Assembly: GCA_019426215.1 (NCBI GenBank)
Contig: CM033404.1
Coordinates: forward strand, 26,598,843 to 26,662,842
Origin: Buddleja alternifolia
Lineage: Eukaryota > Streptophyta > Magnoliopsida > Lamiales > Scrophulariaceae
Length of the DNA: 64,000 nucleotides
Direction of reading: 5' to 3'
The notes under the pieces were generated by a model that saw only the letters and a program-made list of their open reading frames with translations, made no database searches and was not told the origin of the DNA. The position numbers and the translations under genes were made by a program. Each line of letters starts with the position of its first letter. The stretch's first letter is position 1. Below are positions 32,639 through 45,507 of the stretch, piece after piece.

Positions 32639-34190
32639 TTAACGCCAATCACTATGGTATCTGATGTCCATCTTCTCAAGATGTCTATCTAGCACTGCCT
32701 GTGATAAGGGCTTGGTGAGTGGGTCATCCACGTTGTCCGCTGAGGCTATTTTCTGCATGGTGATATCGCCTCTTCCAACGATTTCTTGTATTATATGATA
32801 TTTCCTCACCACGTGTTTAGATTTGCTATGAGACCTTGGTTCTTTAGCTTGCGCAATTGCTCCGTTGTTGTCACACCAAAGTGGCAACGGCATTTCCATG
32901 CGAAGAACCACTTAAGATTTAATTATGATATTTCCTCACCACGTGTTTAGATTTTCTATGAGACCTTGGTTCTTTAACTTGCGCAATTGCTCTGTTGTTG
33001 TCACACCAAAGTGGCAACGGCATTTCTATGCTAGGAACCACTTAAAGTTCAATTATGGACTTTCTTATCCAAATAGCTTCTTTGGCTGCCTCCAATGTAG
33101 CCACATATTCCGCCTCGGTTGTGGAATCAGTAGTTGTATTTTGCTTGGAACTTTTCCAAGACATTGCTCCACCATTGAGCGTGAATATGTACCCAGAGGT
33201 GGATTTAAGGTCATCCGGATTAGATTGAAAATTTGCATCAGTGTAACCATCCACCTTCAATTCTCCATTTCCATATATCAAAAGCATATCTTTAGTTTTT
33301 CTTAAGTACTTCGAGATACACTTCACTGCTGTCCAGTGTTGCTTCCCCGGGTTTGCTTGAAACCTATAAATCATGCTCAAAGCATATGCCAGATCCAATC
33401 TCGTGCGCAAACACGTACATGAGACTCCCTACTGCTGATACATAGGTTGTATTCTTCATTTCCATTTTGTCCTTGTCCGTCTTAGGACTCATAGATTTGG
33501 AAAGATAAATACCATGTCTCATGGGCAAAAGTCTTCTCTTAGAATTATGCATCTCATATTTCTTGAGGACTTTCTCCAGATAGAGCACTTGGGAGAGTCT
33601 TTATCATTTTATTCGCTCTATCTCTATATAAGCGAATTCCCAAAATGTAGGTAGTTTCTCCCAAGTCTTTCATGGAGAACGTGCTTGAGATACATGTCTT
33701 GATCGATGTTAATAAGCCTATGTCATTTCTTATAAGTAGTATATCATCTACATATAGAACCAGGAATCTCAACTTGCTCCCATTGACCATTTTGTAGACA
33801 CATAGTTCGTCTTCATTCTTGATGAAGCCATATTTCCTTGCTTCTTCATCGAACCGGAGATTCCAGCTATGAGAGGCTTGTTTTAGTCCATAAATGGATC
33901 TATTAAGTTTGCAAACTTTATGAGAATCTGTTTTCGATATGAAACCTCTAGGTTGTTGCATATAAATGTCCTCCTCGAGTTATCCATTTAGAAATGCGGT
34001 CTTCACATCCATTTCCAGATTTCATAATCTAAGTTTGCAACTATGGCTAGCAAAATTCTAATAGATTTGATCATGGCTATTGACGAAAAGGTTTCCTCAT
34101 AGTCAATGCCCTCTTTTTTACTATACCCTTTAGATACTAGCCTGGCTTTATAGGTGTCCACCTTGCCATCCGGTCTAATATTTCTCTTCT
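32639..34190 (-). pseudogene. Copia reverse transcriptase and RNase H, with internal duplication
   Basis: RT is read from about 34190 (KVDTYKARL) with frameshifts in the QMDVKTAFLNG region, then an open stretch 33961-33554 with GLKQASHSWNLRFDE and catalytic LYVDDILLI (about 33752-33727). RNase H follows at 33410-33042 ([26 protein letters not shown]) and 32911-32639. Between them a 130-bp segment is duplicated in tandem (32794-32923 and 32924-33053), which shifts the frame in RNase H. It ends HSDWR and a TAA at 32639. Confidence 0.9.
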
Positions 34191-35477
34191 AGATCCATTT
34201 GCATCCAATTGGCCTTACACCATTTGGTAGATCAGTAAGAGTCCGGACTTGGTTCGAATACATCGAATCTATCCCTGCATTCATAACATCAAGCCACTTC
34301 GAGGAATCTATATCCATCGCTGCTTCATCATAGTCAGAGGGATCATCTCCATGGCTCCCTTCTGCAACAGTATACAAATAATGTTGTGTATCATGCAGAT
34401 AACCATATCCCTCAAGCGCCTGAGATACTCTTCTAAATCGTCGCTGCAACAGTTGTGTCATTTCAATTTTAGTTTGTGATTCTCGAACTAATGTCTCCGA
34501 AGAGGCGTCGTCTTGTTCTTCCAGAACAATCTTTCTACTTGCACCATCTTCTCGAATGAATTCTTCTTCAAGAAAGTAGGCTTGAAAGGCCATGATGATC
34601 CTATGATCATTTTGCAGATAAAAGAGGTATCCCATTGAATTTATGGGAAAATCAACAAATCGTCCTTTCAGGATCTATCCTCTAGTTTCTCTACCTTGGT
34701 CTTCTTTACATATGCGGGGCAACCACATATTCTTATGTACTTAAGACTAGGCTTCCTTCCGCACCAAATCTCGTATGGTGTAGTGGGAACAAATTTTGAG
34801 AGACATTTGTTCAGAATATACGCAGCTGTAAGCAAAGTATGTCCCCATAGAGAAATGGGTAGGTCAGTGTAGCTAAGCGTGGAACGTATCATGTCTAATA
34901 GTATATGATTTCATCTTTCTGCTACCCCATTTAGTTGTGGAGTTGCTGGAGGAGTGAGTTGTAATGCTATGCCTTGTTTTTTTAAGAACTCATCAAACTC
35001 AGTACTCATGTATTCGTCACCTCGATCAGATCGAAGTGCCTTAGTACTATGCACAATTTACTTTTCAGTTAAAGCTTTGAATTTCTTGAACCATTAAAGT
35101 GCTTCCGACTTATACTTCATCAGATAAACTAGACCATACCTAGAGTGGTCATCTGTGAAGGTTATAAAATACTGAAAACCTCCAAGGGCCGCATCCTTGA
35201 GAGGACCACATACGTCAGTGTGAATTTACCCTAAAACTTCATTTGCCCTTTCGAAATGCCCTGTGGATGGTGACCTTGTCATCTTGCCTTGGAGACAAGA
35301 TTCACAAGTAGGATATGGGTCATACCTAAGTGGACCAATAAGTCGACGTTTTTCCAACTCATGAATCTTAAATTCACCGGCATGTCCTAGTCTAAGGTGC
35401 CATATGAGTTTTTGGTTTACATCATTCATACTAAGTTTTCTAGTCATAGTATTAACAATACGATTTCGGACATTCAA
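34191..35477 (-). pseudogene. Copia integrase
   Basis: The HHCC zinc domain WHLRLGHAGE ... CESCLQGK is at 35413-35295; the core keeps IHTDVCGPL, FTDDHSRY and SDRGDEYM (about 35230-35000), then PQLNGVAER (34945-34915). The C-terminal part CPAYVKKTKVEKLED is at 34720-34680 and the acidic linker up to the RT at 34635-34190. Stops and frameshifts at about 35227, 34900 and 34670. Confidence 0.9.
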
Positions 35478-35494
35478 ATAGTATAAACCTTAAA

Positions 35495-36797
35495 TTAGAG
35501 ATGAGAGCCAACACACTTATTTCCAAAATAAATATCATAAGAATTATGTTTAAAAGAAAACAAATATTCTTTCCTAACCAATACAGGAATAGAGATAATA
35601 TTCTTGAGCCCATTGGGCAAAACAAGGCAATCATCTAAAATAATTTGATGTCCAGGAACTAATGTAACAGAAGTAATTTCAATGCACGTCGCAGCCACGC
35701 TGTGTCCGCTTCCAACATTGATCATTACTTCTTTCTCTTCTAACTTTTTACTTGTCTCCATATCCTGGTTCAATACACAAATATAAGCACTAGCTCCGGA
35801 ATCTAGAATCCAAGAAGCAGAAAATATCATCATAGAACAGTTTGTTTCAAAAACAGAAAGTTCTATACCTGCTTTATTTTCTATTTTTAGCTTTGGACAG
35901 TCACGCTTCCAATGCCTTGCTTCTTTGCAGTGGAGGCAAATGTCTGTCTTCAGTCTGGCAGAATAATTTGGAGGGCGTTGATTTGGATTTAGGGCCCCTG
36001 CTCTTAAACTTCTTCCCTTGGTTTGCTTTGCCTTTGGATTTCCCAGAAGATTTCGACACTCCCAATTGCTTCTTACCTCGTTTCTTCTTCTTAGTCTTTG
36101 AAGGCTTAGTAGAAATGACCAAAGCAATCTCTTTCCTCTTAGGGTCCATTTGTGATTGAGCATTTGAGAGCTTGTTCAAAATACCCGTCAATGAACACTC
36201 AAAGTCATTCGTGTTAAAATTCAATATGAATTGCGAAAAAGAATTAGGGAGTGACTACAGGATGAGATTAGTCTGCAGCTAGAAGTCCATAGAGAAGTCG
36301 AGAGTCTCCAATCTCTCGAACATGAAAATCATTTTTAGGACGTGATCTCCAATTTTTTCTCCTTTCTTCATTCTCGCTCCAAAGAGTTGATTGGATATCT
36401 CATAACGAGCAGTCCTGCTGTGCTCTCCATAGAGTTCCTTCAGATGAACCATTATATTAGCAGTCATTTCCATCCATTCATGAGATCGCTTCAATTCATT
36501 GGTCATCGATCCCAGCATGTACTCCTTGACACGAGTGTCATCCTTTACCCAATTATCTCGGGCAAGCCTATCTTCAAAAGATCCGGGGTCTGGGACTTCA
36601 TGCACCTCTTCATCGAGAACATATCCCAAGGGTTCAAGGCTGAGGACAATCCTCAAATTTCGAAGCCAATCAATGAAATTTGGTCCAATGAGGACATTTT
36701 TTTCAAGCAATATGGTCAAACGGTTAGTCGTTGTGAAGGAAATAAACTGTAGAAAATACCAAAATTTACGATTAGATGTGTTAGTATGTACTTTCAA
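35495..36797 (-). pseudogene. Copia gag and protease
   Basis: The gag homology starts around 36727, where the expected ATG reads ACG; the open frame itself extends upstream to 36797. It covers NRLTILLEKNVL, SRTARYEIS and a Lys/Arg-rich linker (36120-36000), with stops at 36279 and near 36255 and a frameshift at about 35960. The zinc knuckle CLHCKEARHWKRDC (35943-35902) is intact, and the protease keeps WILDSGASAY (35812-35783). The frame ends at 35495. Confidence 0.9.
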
Positions 36798-38786
36798 GTA
36801 AAATCAAGGATTTCAATATTTACTTGACTCCCACTAATTTTCTCAAAATATTGCACTCCCACTGCAATAATCGGAAACCTTGTTGGATGGGCTTCATAGT
36901 GTGTGATTGAGTTCCTCAATGATCTAAACAAGTTGCAACCTTTTCCGATATGTGGCTTGTTAGATCTTTGAGGTGGTGTCTTACACCAATCAGTCTAACC
37001 GATGATTCAATCTCGTTTTGCTCATGGATCACTGAACAACAACCTTATTCGATATATAGGTGGTGATTCATCTGAGTCCTTTTTCCCATCAACTCCTTTC
37101 AGTCCAATAATTTAATCTCATTTTGCAACCTTTTTCGATATATGGGGCGAAATTTATTTTGACATGAAGGCATCAAATGCACTAGAGAAGATTCAGTACC
37201 ACGTCTTGATGCATGACCCTCTTATTCTGGGATGTCGCTATGCATTAGAAGTGAACCCATCTGCTAAAGCTTGATGAAGCGCTAGGACATCCAATGCCCC
37301 TTTACTTACTCAGTATTATTTAATGGGAGAATTATAACATTTGAAATGTTAATTAGTTTGGTCTCACTTTGAACATTAATTTGTTTATCGCACAATAAAG
37401 GAAATGTATAAGAATAGGCCTAGCAATTCTAACAACACACACATGTATGGACTATTCTAGATCAACTCGAGCCAATGAGTGAAATGGGAGGGGTTCTATC
37501 TATTACATGGGTCTCCGCCTATACAAGATCTAATCTTCTTCTCCAAGACTTCATGCGCCACCATTAATCGCCAATTGGGCCTATCTATAAACAATTACAT
37601 AAAAATAACCTATACAAAAATTCTATGAAATTGAAGATACAAGCTGGGGGGGCTCAAACTCCGGCCCAATACAACACAGATAAGACAACAAAGATAAACC
37701 CTAAGTCCATACACGGTGTCACCATCACATAAATAAGAAGCATGTAAAACAATTAAACACTTATGTGATTATTATATATTAAATCTAATTTAATGATTGA
37801 TTTAATCTAATTTAATCATGTCAAAATATAAATTCAATTTAGTTTTGACTACTTTAATCAAATTAAAGTGTGACTATATCGAATAAAGCCATGTGGGTAA
37901 TCTAATCTAAAACATAACAAAACATTTAAAATAAACTAGTTGGTATTTAAATCCATTTTAAAAAAAAATCTAATTCATATATACCAACTTATTTTCAAAG
38001 GAATTTAAATCTAATTTAAATCATTTAATAAATCTAATTTAATTTGAAAAAAATTAAGTCCAATTAAATTATTCATAAAATCAAATTTCAAATTTGAAAA
38101 ACTTAAATCCAATTTAAATTATTCACTAAATCTAATTTAGAAGTTGAAATGAAACATTTATTTAATTAGGGTTTCGCAATTGATAAATAGTTTGGTAAAT
38201 TTAATTGGGTCAAACTCAAATAATTAATAATTTCAAAATTGGGTAACCCAATTAAATCGCTAGGCCAAGCCCGTCATAATTAATTATGCTGGGCCCGACC
38301 CAATTTATTTTAAATTACAGTTGGCTCGGCCCAACACTGTTCGACCGTGTTGGGCCAAGCCCAACGCTATTTATCTTGTGCTGGGCTCGGCCCAACGGTG
38401 TTCAACTTGGTGTTGGGCTTAGCCCAACACAACCCTAATTATGTTGGGCTAAGCCAACACCCCCGCCCAACGGAGCGGGCAGCGCGTACTATAGCAACGA
38501 AGCCAGCGCCGTCGCCTGCTGCCGCACTGGCGGTGATGCATCACCCTTTTTCTGGTAAGGTGGTTCCACCACCAATTTTGAATCCAATTCAATTTTTGTT
38601 TTACCCTGTAAATCCAATTCAACATCTTAATTTCACAGATTCGCATGCATAAATTAATTACCCATTTACATACAACACGCAACACATAAAATTAATTGCA
38701 TTAACATGTTTTACGTGTTGTATAAACATGTTAATGCAATTAAAACACATAAACATACATTGTATATCATGAATCACACTAATTTT
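36798..38786 (-). other. Copia leader with repeated motifs
   Basis: About 2 kb non-coding leader. Nearest gag it carries three diverged copies of ATATCGTTAAAGGGTTGC (36933-36951, 37038-37056, 37124-37142). A segment at 37691-37745 matches the other leaders. Then AT-rich DNA, and a GC-rich block 38270-38560 made of repeated GCCCAAC/GTTGGGC palindromes. Confidence 0.75.
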
Positions 38787-38799
38787 GGCTTTGATACCA
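38787..38799 (-). other. Primer binding site, initiator Met-tRNA
   Basis: Minus-strand TGGTATCAAAGCC, one base after the 5' LTR end. Confidence 0.85.
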
Positions 38800-38800
38800 C

Positions 38801-40507
38801 TGTTGTGATTCGATCTAGCGAATAAAATTTTTATTCAAGATAAAAAATTTATTCGAATTACTCCAGAAATCGGATTCGATGTTTTATGATATAAATTCGC
38901 GACAAGAATTTAATGCTCTGGAGGATATATAATCGAATTAACTCTTGATGATAAAAATTTGATCAATCAACAGTAGGCTCAGACTCCTGCCTCTAGATTA
39001 TCACGCGGAAGAATATGTCCAAGAAAGCTCTAATCTCCTCCACAGCAAGATGGGGGCGGCGGCTAGTTAGGAGAGAGGGGAGGAAATTTTTGTCTTTTCT
39101 TTTGCTATAGGTTTCTTTCTCTCAAAGTCAGATTCAGAATTATGATTTAGTTAGAACTCTCTCACTGACTAACAACTTATGAGGAGTCAAACAAAATCCC
39201 TAGTACAATAAGAGGGGGGTGGCCGCTAGGCCTATTTGGAATGGGCTTCTGGGCTTTGTTCCATTTTAGCCCACATGTAATTAATTATGTCTAAGTCCAA
39301 ATCCAATTTGACTTTTAATTAATTACTTTAATCCAATTGAACTTAATCTAATTAATTTAATTCAACTTATAAATTAGTTTCTAATTAATTTAACTTATGA
39401 ATTAATGATTTAATTAATCTATTTAATCTAATTAAATATCTTCAATTAAATCATGCCATCCATTTTGTTAGTCAATCACATCTAATGTGATTTTACCAAA
39501 ATACCTTTAACATAGAAAATAATTCTTTTTCTTCATATAGCACGACTCTCTAGGCTTGATTCAATTGGCAATGGAAGGGTACCAAAGGATAAGGTTGTCA
39601 CCTAGCCAGCACCATGGAACCAAATGGTAGCCCAATTGAATACGTCATCACGAATCTTACGATTACCATATGCGTATAAACTCTTCACTGACGTGAGCGA
39701 TCAAGTAAGAGTCATGGTACATCAAACTCATAGAACTTGATGTTGTACTTAGAAATCATAATAATGTGAAATTACCAAACTACCCTCAGTAACCAGCACT
39801 AGTTAGTTTATATGATTTGGCCAAAGACTTATAATTGCAATTACTTATGATCGTACAGGTCACATACTCGTTTACTATCGAAATAATGAATCCCATATTG
39901 ACAATTATCGTACAATATCGAATGCACCATATGAATCGTACTTCGAGGTTGACCCCACCTATCAAGTGATACGGGTCTAACTACTCTGGTAACATATCCA
40001 ATACTACAAGCACATTGTAAATAACTCCTCAGATCTAAAGTCCACACTTACTATCGCAATCTTAATCTCAATCATTGACTGTCAAAGAGTAAATACCCAT
40101 GTGATCGGATGAAGGCGAGTCAAGTTCAAATATGTTAATTCCATTTACTATATTCATGACACCAGCTCCCACTATCTAATAAGTGTTCGACTGACACTCC
40201 TTGTCAAAACAAGTGTCATACGAGTTGAATTTTAGTACCCAGTTAAAATTCCTTAACTCGCGAACCATTATTAAGAGATTAAGTACTTTAATCTTCTAGT
40301 GCCTCATCTTATCCATATAAGAGGTGGAAAGTCTTTTTTCAAATCTCAAGAACTATTTGTTCAACACAATTAAATATCATAAATTTATATAAACAAAAGC
40401 CAATACCTTTATTCTATAAATAAAAATAAAATCATTTATACAAAATAACTTATCAATTGCCTACTTAATTTAATTCCTCATTTCGCATTTAGGGCATACA
40501 TCTAAGA
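38801..40507 (-). repeat. Copia 5' LTR
   Basis: About 1.7 kb. On the minus strand it ends ATCACAACA next to the primer site. The start near 40507 reads TC where TG is expected. It shares blocks with the LTRs at 51331, 56044 and 58290. Confidence 0.85.
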
Positions 40508-41261
40508 GGTTTACGTAAAGCAAAAGGTTGGGGATCAACGTGTAGGAAGATCGCCCACAATCTCTGAATCAGAATTTGATGTCTCAATTATGATGTCCAG
40601 CTCCCACTGTACCTATTCATATATTCTATCATAAAATGATATATTATTTTATATTTCAATTCAATCGTACATTCTATCAAAAAAAAAAAAAAAAATTCAA
40701 TCGGACATGATTAGTGAATGTAGTTTGTCTCAAATTTATTTTTTCACAAATATTCTATACATTTGGCATTTATATTTGAAGTAAAACACTGGATGGAACA
40801 TTGTTTTACAACAGATGATTCAAATAGTGGTTATACTCTCCACTAAACAAATATGTTTATCATCTATAAAGATTTGTGAATAACTCCTGGGTGTTGTTCC
40901 TTTGTAAATGACTATCATACCTTTGCTAAAATAACTTCTATATAAATATATACTCATGTATTTGTTACATTGAAAAAAAAAATCTATTAAAATATAAATA
41001 ATAGTTAGTAAAGATAAAAAAATCTTGAACAATTCGAGACCTTTTACACAAAAGTGAAAAAGATACTTCAAATCCTATATTGTCTACATTACCATCTTTT
41101 ATGAATATTCAACATGACTGCATGAGTAAAATTTCTTTAATTGAGTTAGTTTGTATTTTTTGTTCTTAACAATTTAAAAATAGTCCGTGCTGTGAATGCA
41201 TAAAAGATTTCTAAAAGGGAAACAAAAATACATCAGAATTAACATTGTCCAGAATATGCAC
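40508..41261. other. Unassigned AT-rich DNA
   Basis: No ORF of note, no terminal repeats and no similarity to the other parts of the window that I can see. It holds a poly(A) run at 40679-40696. It may be old host or element remnant. Confidence 0.5.
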
Positions 41262-41428
41262 ATCAACAAGGGTCATTCTATGCTAGACCGAGACCATTGG
41301 TCTCAGTCTAGTGTACACCATTGGATCAGGGGCAATTAAGTAAATGCCCTCCCTGTTGGGGGGATCCAATAGTGTAAACTAGACCGAGACCATTGGTCTC
41401 GGTCTAGCATAGAATGACCCTTGTTGAT
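41262..41428. mobile_element. Foldback MITE, 167 bp
   Basis: Nearly perfect long terminal inverted repeats of about 43 bp: ATCAACAAGGGTCATTCTAT on the left and its complement on the right, continuing through CTAGACCGAGACCATTGGTCTC. The centre is a 45-bp loop region around 41335. No direct target duplication is visible, and no coding capacity. Confidence 0.8.
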
Positions 41429-41444
41429 AGGTGGGAGATTTATA

Positions 41445-42763
41445 TGTTTTAGAGGCTCATATTTATGTTATTTACATTGGTTTATGCATGATTTATGCCA
41501 CATATGCTTGTAATTTGTGTGCTTATTGAGTAAAGGTGGAAAATCAGTGTAATTGAGGAAAATTGGACGGCAATGCAGAATTTCAGAATACTTGAATGCT
41601 GAATTTGACAAATGTTTCTTCTACAAAGTTGTAGATCTATCTCTTAGCTTCACGTTCCAACTTGAATCACCCCAATCGGAGATCTGTACAAAACGTTATG
41701 AAGAAAAGAAAACTTCTGCGCAGAATGAAAGTGCAACTGCCTTCACAGTCCGGACGTGGCCAAAATGCAGTCCGGACGTGAGAGGAGGCTGGACGAGTTT
41801 TGGAAAGTTTTCATTCCTAATTCAACTAGGAGACTTGGGGGATCCTCTTCTATAAATACCTTCTCTTCCAACATCATTAGGGTTCGAAAATTTCAGCTTT
41901 GGAAGAGAGTTGGAGCCAAGAAACGAGCAAGACGAAGAGAACAACGATTCTACACGAATTCATCAATTCGTAATAGGGAGAATTTTATTTTCTAGATTAT
42001 TTGTCTATGAATAATTCTACTATTTTAGTTTTTTTTTCAGTTATGAGTATGAACTAATTTCCTTTAACTAGGGCCATGTGAATGCCAATTTTATGAGTTT
42101 ATATATATGAATTGATTGTTCGTCTTAATTCTAGTATTGCTTTGTGTATTGATTTTGTGTGTTTATTCCAATCGTATGCCTGATCAACATATGTTTGCTA
42201 ATTAGCCTAGTTTATGATTCAAGAGAATATAAATTAGGGTTCAAAGAAATCCTCACATCATCCGAAAAACATGAGGAATTGCTCCTAGAGATAGGTATAG
42301 ATTTCAGGGTGCAGTTAGCCGGATTAATCCGGGGAAATTCTAAAACGTGAATGCATGGCTAATGATTTGAGTCTCGGATAGAAATATTTACAGAACCGTC
42401 ACGTAGTCATAGGATTATTACAGCCGAGAGATCGGGTAGTAATTAATTAAGGTTTTTTCCACCAAAGCAATAGTAGTCTAATAATTCAAATAATCACTCA
42501 TATATATTAACGAGTAATAACGGTTGAAGCATGTGCCTTAGTTGCTTTCTCACATAAGAATCTTAATCAATTTGTCAAGTATCGTTTTCACTTTTTCATT
42601 GTCAATTAATCATCCTCTTTTGATTTAATTTTAATTGCTTTAAATTTTGTCAATCTAAAATACGAATCTCTCTGGGTTCGACATCCCGGACTTAAAATCC
42701 AATTTTATTACTACACACGACCAGTCCACTTGCTGTGCAAACACGTAAGGATTTTTAGTGTCA
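41445..42763 (+). repeat. Ty3/gypsy 5' LTR
   Basis: TGTTTTAGAGG ... TTAGTGTCA, 1319 bp. It has a TATA-like TCTATAAATACC at 41850 and a GTCCGGACGTG motif twice at about 41751-41780. The second LTR is not seen, so the limits rest on the TG/CA ends and the primer site. Confidence 0.72.
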
Positions 42764-42769
42764 AGTTTT

Positions 42770-42787
42770 TGGCGCCGTTGCCGGGGA
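42770..42787 (+). other. Ty3/gypsy primer binding site
   Basis: TGGCGCCGTTGCCGGGGA, the primer site usual in plant Athila/Tat elements (Asp-tRNA type), six bases after the LTR end. Confidence 0.85.
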
Positions 42788-42923
42788 CTTGTTTTATTTT
42801 AGTTTATAAGTTTATTGCAATTTTTAGTTTACTTGCTTGTTATCGTTTTATTATTAATTTTATTTTCTAGCTCTGAATTCTTGTGATTTGCTTCGTTATT
42901 TAAACAGGGTGTCTTTGTGGTGA

Positions 42924-44290
42924 ATGACCCGAGCCTCCGGACAGGCTTTGGAAGAATTTGACCCCGAGATCGAACGAACATTCAGAGCAAACTTCAGGAA
43001 TCGAGCTATGGCTGGAAATCTTCCTGACATTAATCTCCCAGAGAATAGGGAATGGTTTCAAAACCAGTATCAAGCTATGCAACCAGCACCTCCGGCACCA
43101 CCTGCAACAGTTCGCGGTAGCCAACCCCCTCGTGTTCACACTATGCCGGGGCCTGTTGTGTTCCCCAATTTTGCCACGCCGAACTTCCACATTCCATCTC
43201 ACATGTTCAGCATGGTTCAGGCCGAACAATTTTATGGTGATCCGAAAGAGTCGCCTCATGACCATCTGGAGCAATTCGAGAATGTGTTATCTACCATGCA
43301 ATTCCACCTGAGAGATTTTGATGCCATCCGCCTCCGATTATTCCATTTTTTGCTTAAGGATAAAGGGACTTTGTGGTACAAGTCGTTGCCCCCACAATCC
43401 ATTGAAACGTGGGAAGAGTTAGTCGAGGAGTTTCTCCACAAGTTCTTCCCTCCATCAAGGATTAACTAGTTAAGAAGCGAGAACAAGGGTTTTAAGCAAA
43501 AACGGGATGAATCGTTAGCATCAGCATGGGCAAGATACAAGAGTCTACTTTGAACGTGCCCCGATCACAACTATTCAAGAGACGAGCGAGTGCTACACTT
43601 CTTTAGTGGAGTCCATCTCGGATTCGTCACAGACTTAATGCAGGAACCGGTGGTGATCTGTTGGGTCTCGATAGCAGCACAGTGTGGGCTAAACTAGAGC
43701 AGATGGCACGGGAGGATGAACTGTACCCTGAAGATGACGATGAGATTCTTCCACAATCCCGAAGGGTTGCCAATGTTCAGAAGGTAGAAGTAGAGGTCGA
43801 GGAAGAGCCCATTATTGGCGATGTGAATTATGTCAGAAATTCAAATAGACCTCAACTAAACTTCCACATACCCGAGAACTTTTTGAAAAGGCCAAATCCG
43901 GCACAGAATGCACAACAAGGCATCTACCAAGCACCAAGGCCTCCATTCAACAACAATCAAACTCAAAGGCCTGGAAATTTTAAGCCACAAGGTCAAGTTC
44001 CAAGACCTCCGACTGTCGAAGAAAGATTGAAGGCTCACATGTAAAAATCGGACGAATCATTCGCGGAGCTTCGATTGATGTTACAGGGTGTTATGACGGG
44101 AATGAAAGAGATGCAGCACCAATTTGCACGATTATCAGCTGATGCGGGTGGAAGAGCACCCGGGACACTGCCGAGCGATACAGAGAAAAATTCGAAGGAG
44201 CAGTGTCATGCCGTTACACTCCGTAGTGGCAAAGAAGTGAAAATGCACCTCCCCATCATCCAACGTCCAAACATGAAGAGTCCAACGTTC
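42924..44290 (+). pseudogene. Ty3/gypsy Athila-like gag
   Basis: From ATG 42924 (MTRASGQALEEFDPEIER) the retrotransposon gag domain spans about 43200-43470 (FYGDPKESPHDHLEQFE, FHFLLKDKGTLWYKSLP, EFLHKFFPPSRI). A TAG at 43467 and a frameshift around 43600 break it; it resumes at 43661 with KLEQMAREDELYP, a Pro/Gln/Asn-rich stretch and VTLRSGKE before the protease. A TAA lies at 44042. No zinc knuckle is visible. Confidence 0.85.
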
Positions 44291-45507
44291 AAACGTTGGA
44301 CAATTTTGAAAAATCGGACACACTGTCTCCAACGTTCGAACGTGACCATCCTGACGTTCGGGCGTCGACCGGTCAACGTTCGAACGTTAGGAAGGACAAC
44401 GTTCGAACGTCAGAGGCAGAAAGGGCCTCTTCTGAAACTTTATCTCCCTCTTCGTCTAAACCTGTTGAAATACGTCTCCCCTTCCCCCTAGCACATAAAA
44501 AACATAAAAAAGAAATGGATAAGAGTTTTCTTAGGATTTTAGAAATTCTTCGAGAAGTTCGCATTAACATTCCTTTTATTGATGCGATTTTGCAGATGCC
44601 CAATTACATCAAGTTTTTCAAGGATATTCTCACCAATAAGCAGAAGTGGGAAGACAATGAAACGGTGTGCCTGAGTGAAGCATGCTCAGCAATAGTGTTG
44701 AACAAGTTGCCAAAGAAACTCAATGATCTGGGGAGCATCACAATTCCTTGCACAATTGGGAAACTCAAATTCGACCAAGTGCTATGTGATTCGGGCGCCA
44801 GCATAAATCTCCTTCCTTACTCGTTGTTCCAAAAATTGGGTTTGGAAAATCTGAAACCAACTTCGATGAGCCTCTAACTTGCAGATCGATCGATAAAACA
44901 CCCAAAGAGAATCATAGAGGATGTCATCGTGCAAGTCGACAAGTTTTACTTCCCGGTAGACTTTGTGGTTCTCGAGATGGATGGAGATACTGATGTTCCT
45001 CTGATCCTAGGAAGACCTTTCCTAGCCACTGGTAAGGCCAAGATCAACATCGACAAGGGTAAGTTGACATTGAAGGTAGGAGAGGAAAAAGCTATATTCG
45101 ATGTTTATGATAATCAGAAACAATCTACGGATAATCATACTTGTTTAAATGTCGATGCTCTTAACCCTTCGATTGATGAGAAGTGTCAGAATGGCAAGAC
45201 TAAAGGTGCCCACAAGTTGGATGAGGACACTCCCAATAAAAAAGTGGACAAGGTAAAAAGAGAAGATACATGTATGAAAGACATTAAAGCATGTCAAGGT
45301 GTTCGTGAAATTGATAAACATGAAAAACCTCAATATAGGTGGAGGAAGCTTTACACTATAAATCTATTTGGTCCGGACGATGCCACTTGGGTAATACATG
45401 GAAGAAGGGGTTCAAGTTGCAATTTGGCAACAAAGACGGGTGTGCAACCAGAGGATAGAGAGAGAAATGACAATGATATTGTCGTGCCAAATGGGCCACC
45501 CATTTAA
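44291..45507 (+). pseudogene. Ty3/gypsy aspartic protease with C-terminal tail
   Basis: The retropepsin-like domain includes PLAHKKHKKEMDKSF, the catalytic LCDSGASINLLPYSLF (44783-44830) and the ILGRPFLATGKA flap/helix block (45004-45040). A single stop, TAA at 44875 (CAA to TAA), interrupts the frame. The tail ends RWRKLYTINLFGPDDATW ... and TAA at 45505. In autonomous Athila elements the reverse transcriptase would follow; it is absent. Confidence 0.87.

Larger units (their letters stand above)
31776..40507 (-). mobile_element. RLC-A-related copia retrotransposon with truncated 3' LTR
   Basis: On the minus strand the order is 5' LTR (40507-38801), Met-tRNA primer site, leader, gag, protease, integrase, RT, RNase H, polypurine tract and a 3' LTR that stops at about 31776 after half its length. 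The LTR pair is clearly more diverged than in the two nested elements. No target duplication can be tested because the left end is deleted. Confidence 0.9.

Noticed and set aside
32925..33305. Plus-strand open frame of about 126 codons
   Set aside because: It is antisense to the RNase H of the minus-strand copia and includes its tandem duplication.
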